DNA from: Bradyrhizobium macuxiense
GTDB taxonomy: Bacteria > Pseudomonadota > Alphaproteobacteria > Rhizobiales > Xanthobacteraceae
Reading direction: 5' to 3'
Length of the DNA stretch: 64,000 nucleotides
Assembly: GCF_007993935.1 (NCBI RefSeq)
Contig: NZ_VITY01000007.1
Coordinates: forward strand, 186,001 to 250,000
The notes under the pieces were generated by a model. The model ran no database searches and was not told the origin of the DNA. It was given only the letters and a program-made list of their open reading frames with translations. This document shows positions 50,651 through 59,100 of this stretch, one piece after another; the stretch's first letter is position 1; each line of letters begins with the position of its first letter. The position numbers and the translations under genes are program-made.

Positions 50651-51490
50651 TTACTTTGCCATCCGCGGCGGTGCCTTCGCCAGCGATGTCGCCATCGCCG
50701 AGATCAGCGGCTTCATGAAGAACGCATCGTTCGCCGGATAGATATCGGTGCGCAGGCCGTAGGTCTTCAGTTCATCCGACACCACGGGCCCGACGGAGGC
50801 GATCGGCGTCTGCTCCAGGCCCTCGCGCAATTGCGCCTCGCACTTGTGCGCCTGTGCCACCTCGAGCAGGCGGCGAACCTGTCCGGAGCTCGTCAGTGCG
50901 ATCGCGTCAATTCGGCCCCGCGCCATCTCCTCGATCGCGGTGACGATGTTGGCGTCGGCAGCCTGTGCGTCATAGACATAGGGCAGCACGGTATCGACCT
51001 CGGCACCTTGCGCCTTGACCGCACCGATCAGCGTGGCGTGATCCTTGTCGGGGTAGAGCTGCAGCCCGAGCCGATGTCCCTTCAGGTCGAGCTTCGACAG
51101 CATCTCGGCAACGCCTTCCGAGGTCGGCTTCTCGGTGGTCATCTGCGGCTCCAGGCCGATCTCGCGCAGCGCCCGGCCGGGCTTGGGACCGCGGGCGAAT
51201 TTGCGCGCCTTGCCGAGGCCGCCGACGAACTCCGCCTCGACCCCGATCCGGCGCACGACCTTCATCAACCGGCGCAGGCCTTCGCCGGTCATCAGCACGA
51301 GGTCGTCGAGCGGCCGCTCGATGGCGCGGCGAATCCAGGCCTCGATCGGTGCCGGATCCGGCGCATCGTGGATGGTGAACATCGGGCATTGCAGGACGTC
51401 GGCGCCCTGCTCGGCGAGCAGGCGGGAAAATTGCGCCTCCTCACGCGTCTCGAGGATCAGGATGCGGTAGCCGTTCAGCCGGTCAGCCAT
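50651..51490 (-). CDS. Uroporphyrinogen-III synthase-like protein (HemD family)
   Basis: 279 residues from ATG 51490. The protein has the two-domain alpha/beta pattern of HemD: YRILILETREEAQFSRLLAE at the start, DLVLMTGEGLRRLMKVVRRI in the first domain, GLQLYPDKDHATLIGAVKAQGAEVDTV in the linker region, IDAIALTSSGQVRRLLEVAQ, and TPIASVGPVVSDELKTYGL in the second domain. Catalysis in this family has few fixed residues, so function rests on overall pattern. Length is usual for the family. Some relatives are fused or standalone regulators in nitrate assimilation clusters. The gene is divergent from purU and convergent with fcl. Confidence 0.75.
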   Translation of the reverse strand: MADRLNGYRILILETREEAQFSRLLAEQGADVLQCPMFTIHDAPDPAPIEAWIRRAIERPLDDLVLMTGEGLRRLMKVVRRIGVEAEFVGGLGKARKFARGPKPGRALREIGLEPQMTTEKPTSEGVAEMLSKLDLKGHRLGLQLYPDKDHATLIGAVKAQGAEVDTVLPYVYDAQAADANIVTAIEEMARGRIDAIALTSSGQVRRLLEVAQAHKCEAQLREGLEQTPIASVGPVVSDELKTYGLRTDIYPANDAFFMKPLISAMATSLAKAPPRMAK

Positions 51491-51626
51491 GATTGTCCCT
51501 AACAAACATTGTCGTCATTTGTTCGATTTGACCCCTGCGCCGGGATTGGCGCAAGGCCGCCAGCGGTGATAGACGGGGGCCGAAAATGACCGTTCCACGC
51601 AACTGCTCAAGCTTTGGTCAATTGGC

Positions 51627-52490
51627 ATGCCCGACCATCAATTCGTTCTGACCCTGTCCTGTCCGGATCGACCGGGGATCGTCTCCGCGGTCTCGACCTT
51701 CCTGGCGCATAACGGCCAGAACATCCTCGACGCCCAGCAATTCAACGATGTCGAGACCGGCAAGTTCTTCATGCGCGTGGTGTTCACCGCGGCCGACCTC
51801 GCGGTCGGGCTGCCGGCGCTGCAGACCGGCTTTGCCGCGATCGCCGAACGTTTCGGCATGGATTGGCAGATGCGCGACCGCGCCAGCCGCCGGCGGGTGA
51901 TGCTGCTGGTCTCCAAGTCCGATCACTGCCTGGTCGACATCCTCTATCGCTGGCGCACCGGCGAGCTCGAGATGATCCCGACCGCTATTGTCTCCAACCA
52001 TCCGCGCGAGACCTATGGCTCGCTCGATTTCGGCGATATCCCGTTCCATCACCTGCCGGTGACCAGGGACACCAAGCGGCAGCAGGAAGACGCGGTGTGG
52101 AAGCTCGCCCAGGACACGAACACCGACCTCGTGGTGCTGGCCCGCTACATGCAGATCCTGTCGGACGAGATGTCGGCGCGGCTGTCGGGCCGCTGCATCA
52201 ACATCCATCATTCCTTCCTGCCGGGCTTCAAGGGCGCCAAGCCCTACCACCAGGCGCATGAGCGCGGCGTCAAGCTGATCGGCGCCACCGCGCATTATGT
52301 CACCAGCGATCTCGACGAAGGGCCGATCATCGATCAGGACGTCGAGCGCATCAGCCATCGCGACACGCCCGAGGATCTCGTGCGCAAGGGCCGCGACATC
52401 GAGCGCCGCGTGCTGGCGCGGGCGATCCGCTACCATCTCGCCGACCGCGTCATCCTCAACGGGCGCAAGACCGTGGTGTTCGTGGACTGA
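51627..52490 (+). CDS. purU: Formyltetrahydrofolate deformylase
   Basis: 287-residue enzyme that hydrolyses 10-formyl-THF to formate and THF. An N-terminal ACT domain (LTLSCPDRPGIVSAVSTFLA) is followed by the formyltransferase-like catalytic domain. The catalytic Asn-His-Asp are in CINIHHSFLPGFKGAKPY and TAHYVTSDLDEGPIIDQD. PHHLPV-type text (PFHHLPVTRDTKRQQE) and VVLARYMQILSDEM are typical for PurU. The gene stands alone and is preceded by 137 bases of intergenic DNA. Its presence near metK/ahcY and a MetE-like gene fits one-carbon metabolism, though the distance is about 10 kb. Confidence 0.92.
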   Translation: MPDHQFVLTLSCPDRPGIVSAVSTFLAHNGQNILDAQQFNDVETGKFFMRVVFTAADLAVGLPALQTGFAAIAERFGMDWQMRDRASRRRVMLLVSKSDHCLVDILYRWRTGELEMIPTAIVSNHPRETYGSLDFGDIPFHHLPVTRDTKRQQEDAVWKLAQDTNTDLVVLARYMQILSDEMSARLSGRCINIHHSFLPGFKGAKPYHQAHERGVKLIGATAHYVTSDLDEGPIIDQDVERISHRDTPEDLVRKGRDIERRVLARAIRYHLADRVILNGRKTVVFVD

Positions 52491-52534
52491 TCGCGGCGAA
52501 ATCATCAGCGAGGATGCGCTCGACTAGGCCGCGC

Positions 52535-52813
52535 TCAGTGGGCTGCGCCCTGCGTGGTCGCCGCCGGCTTGGCGTCGTCGCCGCGGTCGGCCGCCGGCAT
52601 CAGGCGCTTGCGCTCCCGTTCCTGCATGAACTTGTCATACTCGGGTGTGCCCGCCCGCGGCGGTGCGTCCGCAGGCAGACCGCCGGCCCAGGCCGGAATG
52701 TAGTCGGCCATGCCGGCCGAGACCTTTTGGTTCACGGTGCCGCATCCCCCGAGCGCGCAGGCCGCGAGCGCGAGGGCAGTCAGGACAGGGATGTGGCGTG
52801 TGAAAGTTGGCAT
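52535..52813 (-). CDS. Small putative lipoprotein
   Basis: 92 residues from ATG 52813. The N terminus has a positively charged start, a hydrophobic segment (IPVLTALALAACAL) and a lipobox ending in GGC at about residue 24 (LGGCGTV), so a lipid-modified periplasmic or outer-membrane protein is likely. The mature part contains DYIPAWAGGLPADAPPRAGT and YDKFMQERERKRL. The AWAGGLP-PDAPPR pattern with a following EYDKF is one I recall from hypothetical lipoproteins in Bradyrhizobium, but no function is known to me. It is convergent with purU and divergent from the second Liv operon. Confidence 0.6.
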   Translation of the reverse strand: MPTFTRHIPVLTALALAACALGGCGTVNQKVSAGMADYIPAWAGGLPADAPPRAGTPEYDKFMQERERKRLMPAADRGDDAKPAATTQGAAH

Positions 52814-53195
52814 TGGCGGCAGCATACAGCCCTGGTCTTTATGGATGATGATGTTGGGTGCGACCGTTCGGCTGCAATTGTGCTTGTTTGTTGACATCCG
52901 CGATTGATTTGTACGATCGTACAAATGAATCGAGGTCGCGGCCGGCCTAAGTCTATGAGACCGGTTCTCTTTGGGGGCGTTGAGTTTCGGGGAGGGCTTC
53001 TGGTATCCTGATACTTGTAGCTACGGCTGGGCCCGATCACGCCACGCGCGACACACGTCCATCGTCCGATTGACAATAGGGCGCTTCGAGACGCCTTGTC
53101 GCGTTGCGGCTTGGCCGCAACATGCTTGGGTTAAGGTTGAGGCAAGGGCCGGGCACTCGGCTCAAGGCAGAAGAATGGAAGGGGGAGGGATGTCG
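52814..53195. other. 382-bp divergent intergenic region before the second Liv operon
   Basis: No gene is supported; the open frame back to 52971 upstream of the binding protein is not convincing. The region contains a TTGACA-like -35 (52891-52896) and the 20-bp palindrome described separately, so the promoter of the operon lies here. The remaining 250 bases form a long 5' leader with no recognised riboswitch. A purine-rich ribosome site, GGGGGAGG, at 53181-53188 precedes the ATG at 53196. Confidence 0.45.
52907..52926. promoter_or_regulatory. Perfect 20-bp palindrome, probable repressor operator
   Basis: ATTTGTACGATCGTACAAAT is symmetric in all ten base pairs. It begins 10 bases after a TTGACA box at 52891 and overlaps the likely -10 region (TACGAT at 52912). 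Size and symmetry are typical of TetR-family or FadR-like operators. The regulated gene would be the Liv-type operon starting at 53196 or the lipoprotein gene. No cognate regulator is visible in the window. Confidence 0.6.
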
Positions 53196-54377
53196 ATGTT
53201 CAATCGTCGCAAGGTGTTGCTGTGGGGCGCCGCTTCGGCCGCGCTTTGCGGGTTTTGCGCCAACGTGCCGGCGCGGGCGGACGACGTCGTCAAGATTGGC
53301 CTGATCCTGCCGATGACCGGCGGCCAGGCCTCGACCGGCAAGCAGATCGACAATGCGATCAAGCTCTACATGCAGCAGAACGGCGACACCGTCGCCGGCA
53401 AGAAGATCGAGGTCATCCTCAAGGACGACGCCGCGGTGCCCGACAACACCAAGCGTCTCGCCCAGGAGCTGATCGTCAACGACAAGGTCAATTTCATCGC
53501 CGGCTTCGGCGTGACGCCGGCCGCGCTTGCGGCCGCAAAGCTTGCCACGGAGGCGAAGATCCCGGAAGTCGTGATGGCGGCCGGCACCTCGATCATCACC
53601 GAGCGCTCGCCCTATATCGTGCGCACCAGCTTCACGCTGGCGCAATCCTCCACCATCATCGGCGACTGGGCGGTCAAGAACGGCATCAAGAAGGTCGCGA
53701 CGCTGACCTCCGACTATGCGCCGGGCAACGACGCGCTGACCTTCTTCAAGCAGCATTTCACCGCCGGCGGCGGCGAGATCGTCGAGGAGGTCAAGGTCCC
53801 GCTCGCCAATCCCGACTTCGCGCCGTTCCTGCAACGCATGAAGGATGCCAAGCCCGACGCGATGTTCGTGTTCGTGCCGGCGGGGCAGGGCGGCAACTTC
53901 ATGAAGCAATTTGCCGAACGCGGACTCGACAAGATCGGCATGAAGGTCATCGGTCCCGGCGACGTGATGGACGACGATCTGCTCAACAACATGGGCGATG
54001 CCGCGCTCGGTGCGGTGACCGCGCATCTCTATTCGGCGGCGCATCCCTCCCAGATGAACAAGGATTTCGTCGCCGCCTACAAGAAGGCGTTCGGCAACCG
54101 TCCGGGCTTCATGGCGGTCAGCGGCTATGACGGCATCCATCTGATCTACGAGGCGCTGAAGAAGACGGGCGGCGATACCAACGGCGACAAGCTGATCGAG
54201 GCGATGAAGGGTATGAAGTGGGAGAGCCCGCGCGGTCCGATCTCGATCGATCCGGAAACCCGCGACATCGTGCAGAACATCTACATCCGCAAGGTCGAGA
54301 AGGTCGACGGCGAGCTCTACAACGTCGAGTTCGCGACCTTCGAGGCCGTCAAGGACTCCGGCAAGACCAAGAAGTGA
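53196..54377 (+). CDS. Liv-type ABC transporter periplasmic binding protein (second operon)
   Basis: 393 residues from ATG 53196, which lies seven bases after GGGAGG; ATG 53190 is too close to it. The signal peptide begins MFNRRKVLLWGAASAALCG, with paired arginines as in twin-arginine signals, and ends near ARA. The mature part opens DDVVKIGLILPMTGGQASTG, a standard Peripla_BP_6 start. GFGVTPAALAAAKLATEAKI and YAPGNDALTFFKQHFTAGGG are family-typical. The following genes encode both permeases and both ATPases, so the operon is complete. Solute not identified. A hairpin lies after the stop. Confidence 0.85.
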   Translation: MFNRRKVLLWGAASAALCGFCANVPARADDVVKIGLILPMTGGQASTGKQIDNAIKLYMQQNGDTVAGKKIEVILKDDAAVPDNTKRLAQELIVNDKVNFIAGFGVTPAALAAAKLATEAKIPEVVMAAGTSIITERSPYIVRTSFTLAQSSTIIGDWAVKNGIKKVATLTSDYAPGNDALTFFKQHFTAGGGEIVEEVKVPLANPDFAPFLQRMKDAKPDAMFVFVPAGQGGNFMKQFAERGLDKIGMKVIGPGDVMDDDLLNNMGDAALGAVTAHLYSAAHPSQMNKDFVAAYKKAFGNRPGFMAVSGYDGIHLIYEALKKTGGDTNGDKLIEAMKGMKWESPRGPISIDPETRDIVQNIYIRKVEKVDGELYNVEFATFEAVKDSGKTKK

Positions 54378-54400
54378 CGCGCGAAGCTCCGCCTCCCTCC

Positions 54401-54431
54401 ACGTCATGGCCGGACAAGCCGGCCATGACGT
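54401..54431 (+). repeat. Perfect 13-bp inverted repeat between binding protein and permease genes
   Basis: ACGTCATGGCCGG (54401-54413) and CCGGCCATGACGT (54419-54431) are exact inverted arms around the loop ACAAG. No T-run follows, so it is not a standard intrinsic terminator. The stem probably protects the 3' end of the abundant binding-protein message. The core resembles dispersed GTCATGGCCGG elements I recall from Bradyrhizobium. Confidence 0.7.
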
Positions 54432-54477
54432 TCCACTTGACGTGTGTCCTTTGCGTCCTCTCGGCTGAGCTGACTTG

Positions 54478-55347
54478 ATGGCCTCTATCCTCACCAACCT
54501 GTTCGACGGCGTCGCCTACGGCATGCTGCTGTTCGTGCTCGCCTGCGGGCTGGCGGTGACACTCGGGCTGATGAACTTCGTCAATCTCGCGCACGGCGCC
54601 TTCGCGATGGCCGGCGGCTATATCTGCGCCGTGCTGGTCAATCAGTCCGGCTGGCCGTTCTTCGCGGCGCTGCCGCTCGCCTTTGTCGGCAGCGCCGTCA
54701 TCGGCATCGCGTTGGAGCGCACGCTGTACCGCCATCTCTACAGCCGCAGCCATCTCGATCAGGTGCTGTTCTCGATCGGTCTGGTGTTCATGTCGGTCGC
54801 GGCGGTCGACTACATCATGGGATCGTCGCGGGTCTTCATCAAATTGCCGGCGGCGTTGGAAGGCCAGATCGACCTGTTCGGCGTCGGCATCGGCCGCTAC
54901 CGGCTGATGATCGTCGTGATCTGCGGCCTGCTCACGCTGGCGCTACAGCTGATCCTCGCCAAGACGCGGTTCGGCAGCCGGCTGCGCGCTGCGGTCGACG
55001 ATCCGCGTGCCGCGATCGGACTCGGCATCAACGTACCGCAGGTGTTCGCGTTCACATTCGCTTTCGGCTGCGGCCTCGCCGGCCTCGGCGGTGCGCTGAG
55101 CGCGGAGATCCTGGGGCTCGATCCGTACTTCCCGCTCAAATTCATGATCTACTTCCTGATCGTGGTGACGGTCGGCGGCTCGTCCTCGATCACCGGGCCA
55201 TTCTTCGCCTCGCTGCTGCTCGGCATCGCCGACGTCGCCGGCAAATATTACGTGCCCAAGCTCGGCCCCTTCGTGATCTACACGGTGATGATCGTGATCC
55301 TGCTCTGGCGTCCGAACGGCCTGTTCGGCCGCACCGCGGCGCGGTGA
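54478..55347 (+). CDS. livH: Liv-type ABC transporter permease (LivH-like, second operon)
   Basis: 289-residue inner-membrane permease from ATG 54478. The N-terminal half has LFDGVAYGMLLFVLACGLAVTLGLMNFVNLAHGAFAM (pieces: ACGLAVTLGLMNFVNLAHGA), a LivH hallmark, and the C-terminal half LRAAVDDPRAAIGLGINVPQ and VTVGGSSSITGPFFASLLLG. About eight hydrophobic segments are visible. It is followed eight bases later by livM. The two permeases of this operon differ clearly from those at 42275 and 43453, so the operons are not recent copies. Confidence 0.88.
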   Translation: MASILTNLFDGVAYGMLLFVLACGLAVTLGLMNFVNLAHGAFAMAGGYICAVLVNQSGWPFFAALPLAFVGSAVIGIALERTLYRHLYSRSHLDQVLFSIGLVFMSVAAVDYIMGSSRVFIKLPAALEGQIDLFGVGIGRYRLMIVVICGLLTLALQLILAKTRFGSRLRAAVDDPRAAIGLGINVPQVFAFTFAFGCGLAGLGGALSAEILGLDPYFPLKFMIYFLIVVTVGGSSSITGPFFASLLLGIADVAGKYYVPKLGPFVIYTVMIVILLWRPNGLFGRTAAR

Positions 55348-55354
55348 GACGGTC

Positions 55355-56386
55355 GTGAGCGCGCTGTCCGACGTCTCCACTCATGCGATGGCCAGCGCGC
55401 GCTGGCGGATCAGCGAGGTCGCATTCTGGGTGCTGGCGCTCGCCTGTGCGTTCCTGTTCCCGTCGCGCTATCTGATCATGACCGATATCGTGCGGCTCGG
55501 CCTGTTCGCGCTGTCGCTCGACCTGATCCTCGGCTACGCCGGCATCGTCTCGCTCGGCCATGCTGCGTTCTTCGGCGTCGGCGCCTATTCGGCCGGCTTG
55601 CTGGCGCTGCACGGCATCATCAACGAGCCGGTCATCGCGCTGGTCGCCGCCGGTCTCGTCGCGGCGGTGCTCGGCTTTCTGACCAGCTTCCTTGTCATCC
55701 GCGGCGTCGACCTGACCCGTCTGATGGTGACGCTCGGCATCGCGCTGCTCTTGGAAGCGCTCGCCGAGCGCTTCTCCGATATCACCGGCGGCACCGACGG
55801 CCTGCAGGGCATCGAGATGCAGCCGATCCTCGGGCTGTTCACCTTCGATATGTTCGGCAAGACCGGGTTCTTCTACTCGCTGATCGTGCTGTTCACCCTG
55901 TTCCTGCTGGCGCGACGCGTGGTGCATTCGCCGTTCGGCTTGTCGCTGCGCGCGATCAAGAACAATCCGCTGCGCGCGGCCGCGATTGGCGTGCCCGTCA
56001 ATCGCCGCCTGATCGCGATCTACACGCTGGCCGCCTTCTACGCCGGGATCGCCGGCGCGCTGTTCACTCAGACCACGGCGCTCGCCTCGCTTGACGTATT
56101 CGCCTTCGAGCGCTCTGCCGACCTGATGCTGGTGCTCGTGATCGGCGGTACCGGCTATCTCTATGGCGGCCTGATCGGCGCCGTCGTGTTCAAGATGCTG
56201 CAGGAGCTTTTTCAGAGCATCACCCCGCAATACTGGCTGTTCTGGATCGGCCTCGTGCTGGTGGTGATCGTGATGGTCGGCCGCGCGCGCATCCATCGCT
56301 GGGTGCTGTTCGTGCCGAACCTGATCATCCGCCAGTTCGCCGGCCGCAAGGCCGCCGTCGCCGTGCCGGAGAGCGACGTGTCATGA
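55355..56386 (+). CDS. livM: Liv-type ABC transporter permease (LivM-like, second operon)
   Basis: 343-residue permease. LGLFALSLDLILGYAGIVSL and GHAAFFGVGAYSAGLLAL are the LivM start motif, LRAIKNNPLRAAAIGVPVNR the cytoplasmic loop, and VIGGTGYLYGGLIGAVVFKM the late conserved segment. GTG 55355 is the likely start, seven bases after livH. The C-terminal tail after RARIHRWVLFVPN is about 25 residues longer than usual. The stop overlaps livG by 4 bases. Confidence 0.87.
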   Translation: MSALSDVSTHAMASARWRISEVAFWVLALACAFLFPSRYLIMTDIVRLGLFALSLDLILGYAGIVSLGHAAFFGVGAYSAGLLALHGIINEPVIALVAAGLVAAVLGFLTSFLVIRGVDLTRLMVTLGIALLLEALAERFSDITGGTDGLQGIEMQPILGLFTFDMFGKTGFFYSLIVLFTLFLLARRVVHSPFGLSLRAIKNNPLRAAAIGVPVNRRLIAIYTLAAFYAGIAGALFTQTTALASLDVFAFERSADLMLVLVIGGTGYLYGGLIGAVVFKMLQELFQSITPQYWLFWIGLVLVVIVMVGRARIHRWVLFVPNLIIRQFAGRKAAVAVPESDVS

Positions 56387-57135
56387 CGATCGCGCTCGAA
56401 ACCCGTGGCCTTGAAAAATCTTTCGGCGGCCTTCGCGTCACCCGCGACCTCTCGCTGAAGGTGATGCAAGGCGCTCGCCACGCGCTGATCGGGCCGAACG
56501 GCGCTGGCAAGACCACCGTCATCAACCAGCTCACCGGCGTGCTGACCCCGAACAGCGGTCGTATCCTGCTCGAAGGTGCCGACATCACCGGCCTCTCCGT
56601 GCACAAGCGGGTGCTGCGCGGGCTGTCGCGCACCTTCCAGATCAACCAGCTCTATCCCGATTTGACCCCGCTCGAAACCATCGGCCTTGCCGTCTCCGAA
56701 CGGATGGGCCGCGGCGGCGACTGGTGGCGGCGGATGGGGACGCGCGACGACGTCAATGCCGAGATTGCCGAGATCCTGTCGCACTTCCATCTGCTCGACG
56801 TGATGACGGAGCTCACCGCGACATTGCCTTACGGCAAGCAGCGCCTGCTCGAGATAGCGGTCGCGATTGCGGCGAAACCGCGGGTGCTGCTGCTCGACGA
56901 GCCCGCGGCCGGCGTCCCCGAAAGCGAGCGCCACGATATCCTGGCGGCGGTCGCGGCGCTGCCGCGCGACGTCACCGTGCTGCTGATCGAGCACGACATG
57001 GACCTCGTGTTCTCCTTCGCCGACCGCATCTCGGTGCTGGTCAATGGCGGCCTGCTCACCGAGGGCGCGCCCGACGAGGTCGCGCGCGATCCGCAGGTAA
57101 GGGCGGTCTATCTCGGCGAGGCGGCCGATGCCTGA
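56383..57135 (+). CDS. livG: Liv-type ABC transporter ATP-binding protein (LivG-like, second operon)
   Basis: 250-residue ATPase. Walker A LIGPNGAGKTTVINQLTGVL near residue 38, GLSRTFQINQLYPDLTPLE, the LivG-type signature TLPYGKQRLLEIAVAIAAKP, and Walker B VLLLDEPAAGVPESERHDI. The usual LivG glycine-asparagine after DEPAAG is replaced by VPESE, which is a known variant. It overlaps livM by 4 bases and livF by 8 bases, so the operon is tightly packed. Its solute is set by the binding protein at 53196. Confidence 0.88.
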   Translation: MTIALETRGLEKSFGGLRVTRDLSLKVMQGARHALIGPNGAGKTTVINQLTGVLTPNSGRILLEGADITGLSVHKRVLRGLSRTFQINQLYPDLTPLETIGLAVSERMGRGGDWWRRMGTRDDVNAEIAEILSHFHLLDVMTELTATLPYGKQRLLEIAVAIAAKPRVLLLDEPAAGVPESERHDILAAVAALPRDVTVLLIEHDMDLVFSFADRISVLVNGGLLTEGAPDEVARDPQVRAVYLGEAADA

Positions 57136-57844
57136 TCTGCTCTCCATCCAGGGCCTGCGCGCCGGATACGGCGAGGCCGTGGTGCTGCCCGACATGTCGC
57201 TGGCGCTCGCCGACGGCCAGGTGCTCGCGCTGCTCGGCCGCAACGGCACTGGCAAGACCACGCTGATCAATTCGATCGTCGGTATCACCAGCCGCTTCGG
57301 CGGCAGCGTGGCGCTCGCAGGCCGCGACATCACGGCGCTGCGCCCCGACCAGCGCGCCCGCGCCGGGATCGGCTGGGTGCCGCAGGAGCGCAACATCTTC
57401 CGCTCGCTGACGGTGGAAGAGAACATGACCGCGGTGGCGCAGCCCGGGCCGTGGACGGTCGAGCGGGTGTACGAGATGTTTCCGCGGCTGAAGGAGCGGC
57501 GCAGCAATTTCGGCAACCAGCTGTCGGGTGGCGAGCAGCAGATGCTGGCGATCGGCCGGGCGCTGACCTTGAATCCCAAGGTGCTGCTGCTCGATGAGCC
57601 GACCGAAGGCCTCGCGCCGATCATCGTTGAGGAATTGTTAAAGGCGATCGGAACCATCACCCGTTCGGGCGGCATCTGCTCGATCATCGTCGAGCAGAAC
57701 GCGCAAAAGATTCTGGGGCTGGCCGACCGCGTTGTGATATTGGAACGCGGCACGATCGTGCATGATGCGGCAAGCAGCGCGCTGAAGGCCGATCTCTCCG
57801 TCCTCGAGCGCCATCTCGGCGTCGCCGGGACCAAAAAACACTGA
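57128..57844 (+). CDS. livF: Liv-type ABC transporter ATP-binding protein (LivF-like, second operon)
   Basis: 238-residue ATPase. Walker A LLGRNGTGKTTLINSIVG near residue 37, IGWVPQERNIFRSLTVEENM, the signature NQLSGGEQQMLAIGRALTL, Walker B VLLLDEPTEGLAPIIVEEL, and IIVEQNAQKILGLADRVVIL. Length is standard for LivF, in contrast to the extended copy at 39923. It is the last transporter gene; the MetE-like gene follows after 19 bases, so it may be transcribed with the operon. Confidence 0.9.
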   Translation: MPDLLSIQGLRAGYGEAVVLPDMSLALADGQVLALLGRNGTGKTTLINSIVGITSRFGGSVALAGRDITALRPDQRARAGIGWVPQERNIFRSLTVEENMTAVAQPGPWTVERVYEMFPRLKERRSNFGNQLSGGEQQMLAIGRALTLNPKVLLLDEPTEGLAPIIVEELLKAIGTITRSGGICSIIVEQNAQKILGLADRVVILERGTIVHDAASSALKADLSVLERHLGVAGTKKH

Positions 57845-57863
57845 CGACCTCAGGGAGTTCATC

Positions 57864-58982
57864 ATGCAGCGAACCAAGCCTCCGTTCCGCGCCGACGAGG
57901 TCGGCAGCCTGTTGCGGCCGCCGAGGATCAAGGAGGCCCGTGCCAGGCTGGAGAAGGGCGAGATCTCGGCCGACGAGCTGCGCAAGGTCGAGGACATGGA
58001 GATCGAGAAGGTCGTGCACAAGCAGGCTTCGGTCGGCCTGAAGCTTGCGACCGACGGCGAGTTCCGCCGCTCCTGGTGGCATTTCGATTTCCTCAGCCAT
58101 CTGACCGGCTGCGAGCTGTTCCACCCCGACATGGGCATCCAGTTCGCCGGCGTGCAGACCCGGCACGACGCCATCAGGGTGATCGGCAAGCTCGACTTCT
58201 CCGATCAGCATCCGATGCTCGATCACTTCAGGTTCCTGAAGAAGTATGCCGACCAGGCGCATGTCACGCCGAAGATGACGATCCCCTCGCCGGCGGTGCT
58301 GCACTTCCGCGGCGGCCGCAAGCTGATCTCCAAGGATGTCTATCCGGACCTCGAGGAGTTCTATCAGGATCTCGGCAAGACCTATCGCAAGGCGGTGAAG
58401 GCATTCTACGACGCCGGGTGCCGCTACCTGCAGTTCGACGACACGGTGTGGGCCTATCTGTGCTCGCCAGAGGAGTTGCAGAAGTCGCGCGACCGTGGCG
58501 ACAATCCCGATGGCCTGCAGGAGATCTACGCGCGCGTCATCAATTACGCGATCGCCGATCGTCCTTCCGACATGGTGATCACGACCCATGTCTGCCGCGG
58601 CAATTTCCGCTCGACGTGGATTTCCTCCGGCGGCTACGAGCCGGTTGCCGAGACCATGCTGGCCGGCACCAATTACGACGGCTACTTCCTTGAATATGAT
58701 TCCGACCGCGCCGGCGGCTTCGAGCCGCTGCGCTTCCTGCCGAAGGGCAACAAGGTCGTGGTGGTCGGCGTCATCACCTCGAAGTTCGGCGAGCTCGAGA
58801 AGAAGGACGACATCAAGCGGCGGCTCGAAGAGGCGGCGAAGTTCGCCCCGATCGAGCAGCTCGCGGTGTCCCCGCAATGCGGCTTCGCCTCGACCGAGGA
58901 GGGCAACATCCTCTCCGAGGAAGAGCAGTGGGCCAAGCTGCGGCTTGCGGTCGAGGTCGCGAACGAGGTGTGGGGGAAGTAG
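57864..58982 (+). CDS. MetE C-terminal-domain-like methyltransferase (cobalamin-independent methionine synthase family)
   Basis: 372-residue protein matching only the C-terminal catalytic half of MetE. PPFRADEVGSLLRPPRIKEA is the typical beginning of this short family. ATDGEFRRSWWHFDFLSHL, YLQFDDTVWAYLC, and VITTHVCRGNFRSTW follow, the last giving a zinc-ligand His-x-Cys; CGFASTEEGN near the end gives the second Cys. Zinc ligands therefore appear complete. It lacks the folate-binding N-terminal half of full-length MetE. The methyl donor in such short proteins is not established and may be a corrinoid protein or another small molecule. Gene position behind a Liv-type operon suggests a link with an imported methylated compound. 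Confidence 0.8.
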   Translation: MQRTKPPFRADEVGSLLRPPRIKEARARLEKGEISADELRKVEDMEIEKVVHKQASVGLKLATDGEFRRSWWHFDFLSHLTGCELFHPDMGIQFAGVQTRHDAIRVIGKLDFSDQHPMLDHFRFLKKYADQAHVTPKMTIPSPAVLHFRGGRKLISKDVYPDLEEFYQDLGKTYRKAVKAFYDAGCRYLQFDDTVWAYLCSPEELQKSRDRGDNPDGLQEIYARVINYAIADRPSDMVITTHVCRGNFRSTWISSGGYEPVAETMLAGTNYDGYFLEYDSDRAGGFEPLRFLPKGNKVVVVGVITSKFGELEKKDDIKRRLEEAAKFAPIEQLAVSPQCGFASTEEGNILSEEEQWAKLRLAVEVANEVWGK

Positions 58983-59000
58983 GCCCGGCCATATCCCAAT

Positions 59001-59084
59001 CGTCATTGCGAGGAGCGATAGCGACGAAGCAATCCATCTTTCCCTTTGTGGAGACGTGGATTGCTTCGCTGCGCTCGCAATGAC
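59001..59084. repeat. Palindromic repeat between convergent genes (copy 2)
   Basis: Same element as at 50556: CGTCATTGCGAGGAGCG with GAAGCAATCCAT on the left and TGGATTGCTTCGC with CGCTCGCAATGACG (ending 59084) on the right. The outer arms are better conserved than the loop (TCTTTCCCTTTGTGG here). It again lies between convergent genes, the MetE-like gene and the caspase gene. Confidence 0.78.
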
Positions 59085-59100
59085 GGGTGAGGGGGCCGCT

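Noticed and set aside
56212..57834. 540-codon minus-strand frame opposite livG and livF
   Set aside because: Both plus-strand ATPases are complete with Walker motifs; the antisense frame has no recognisable domain.
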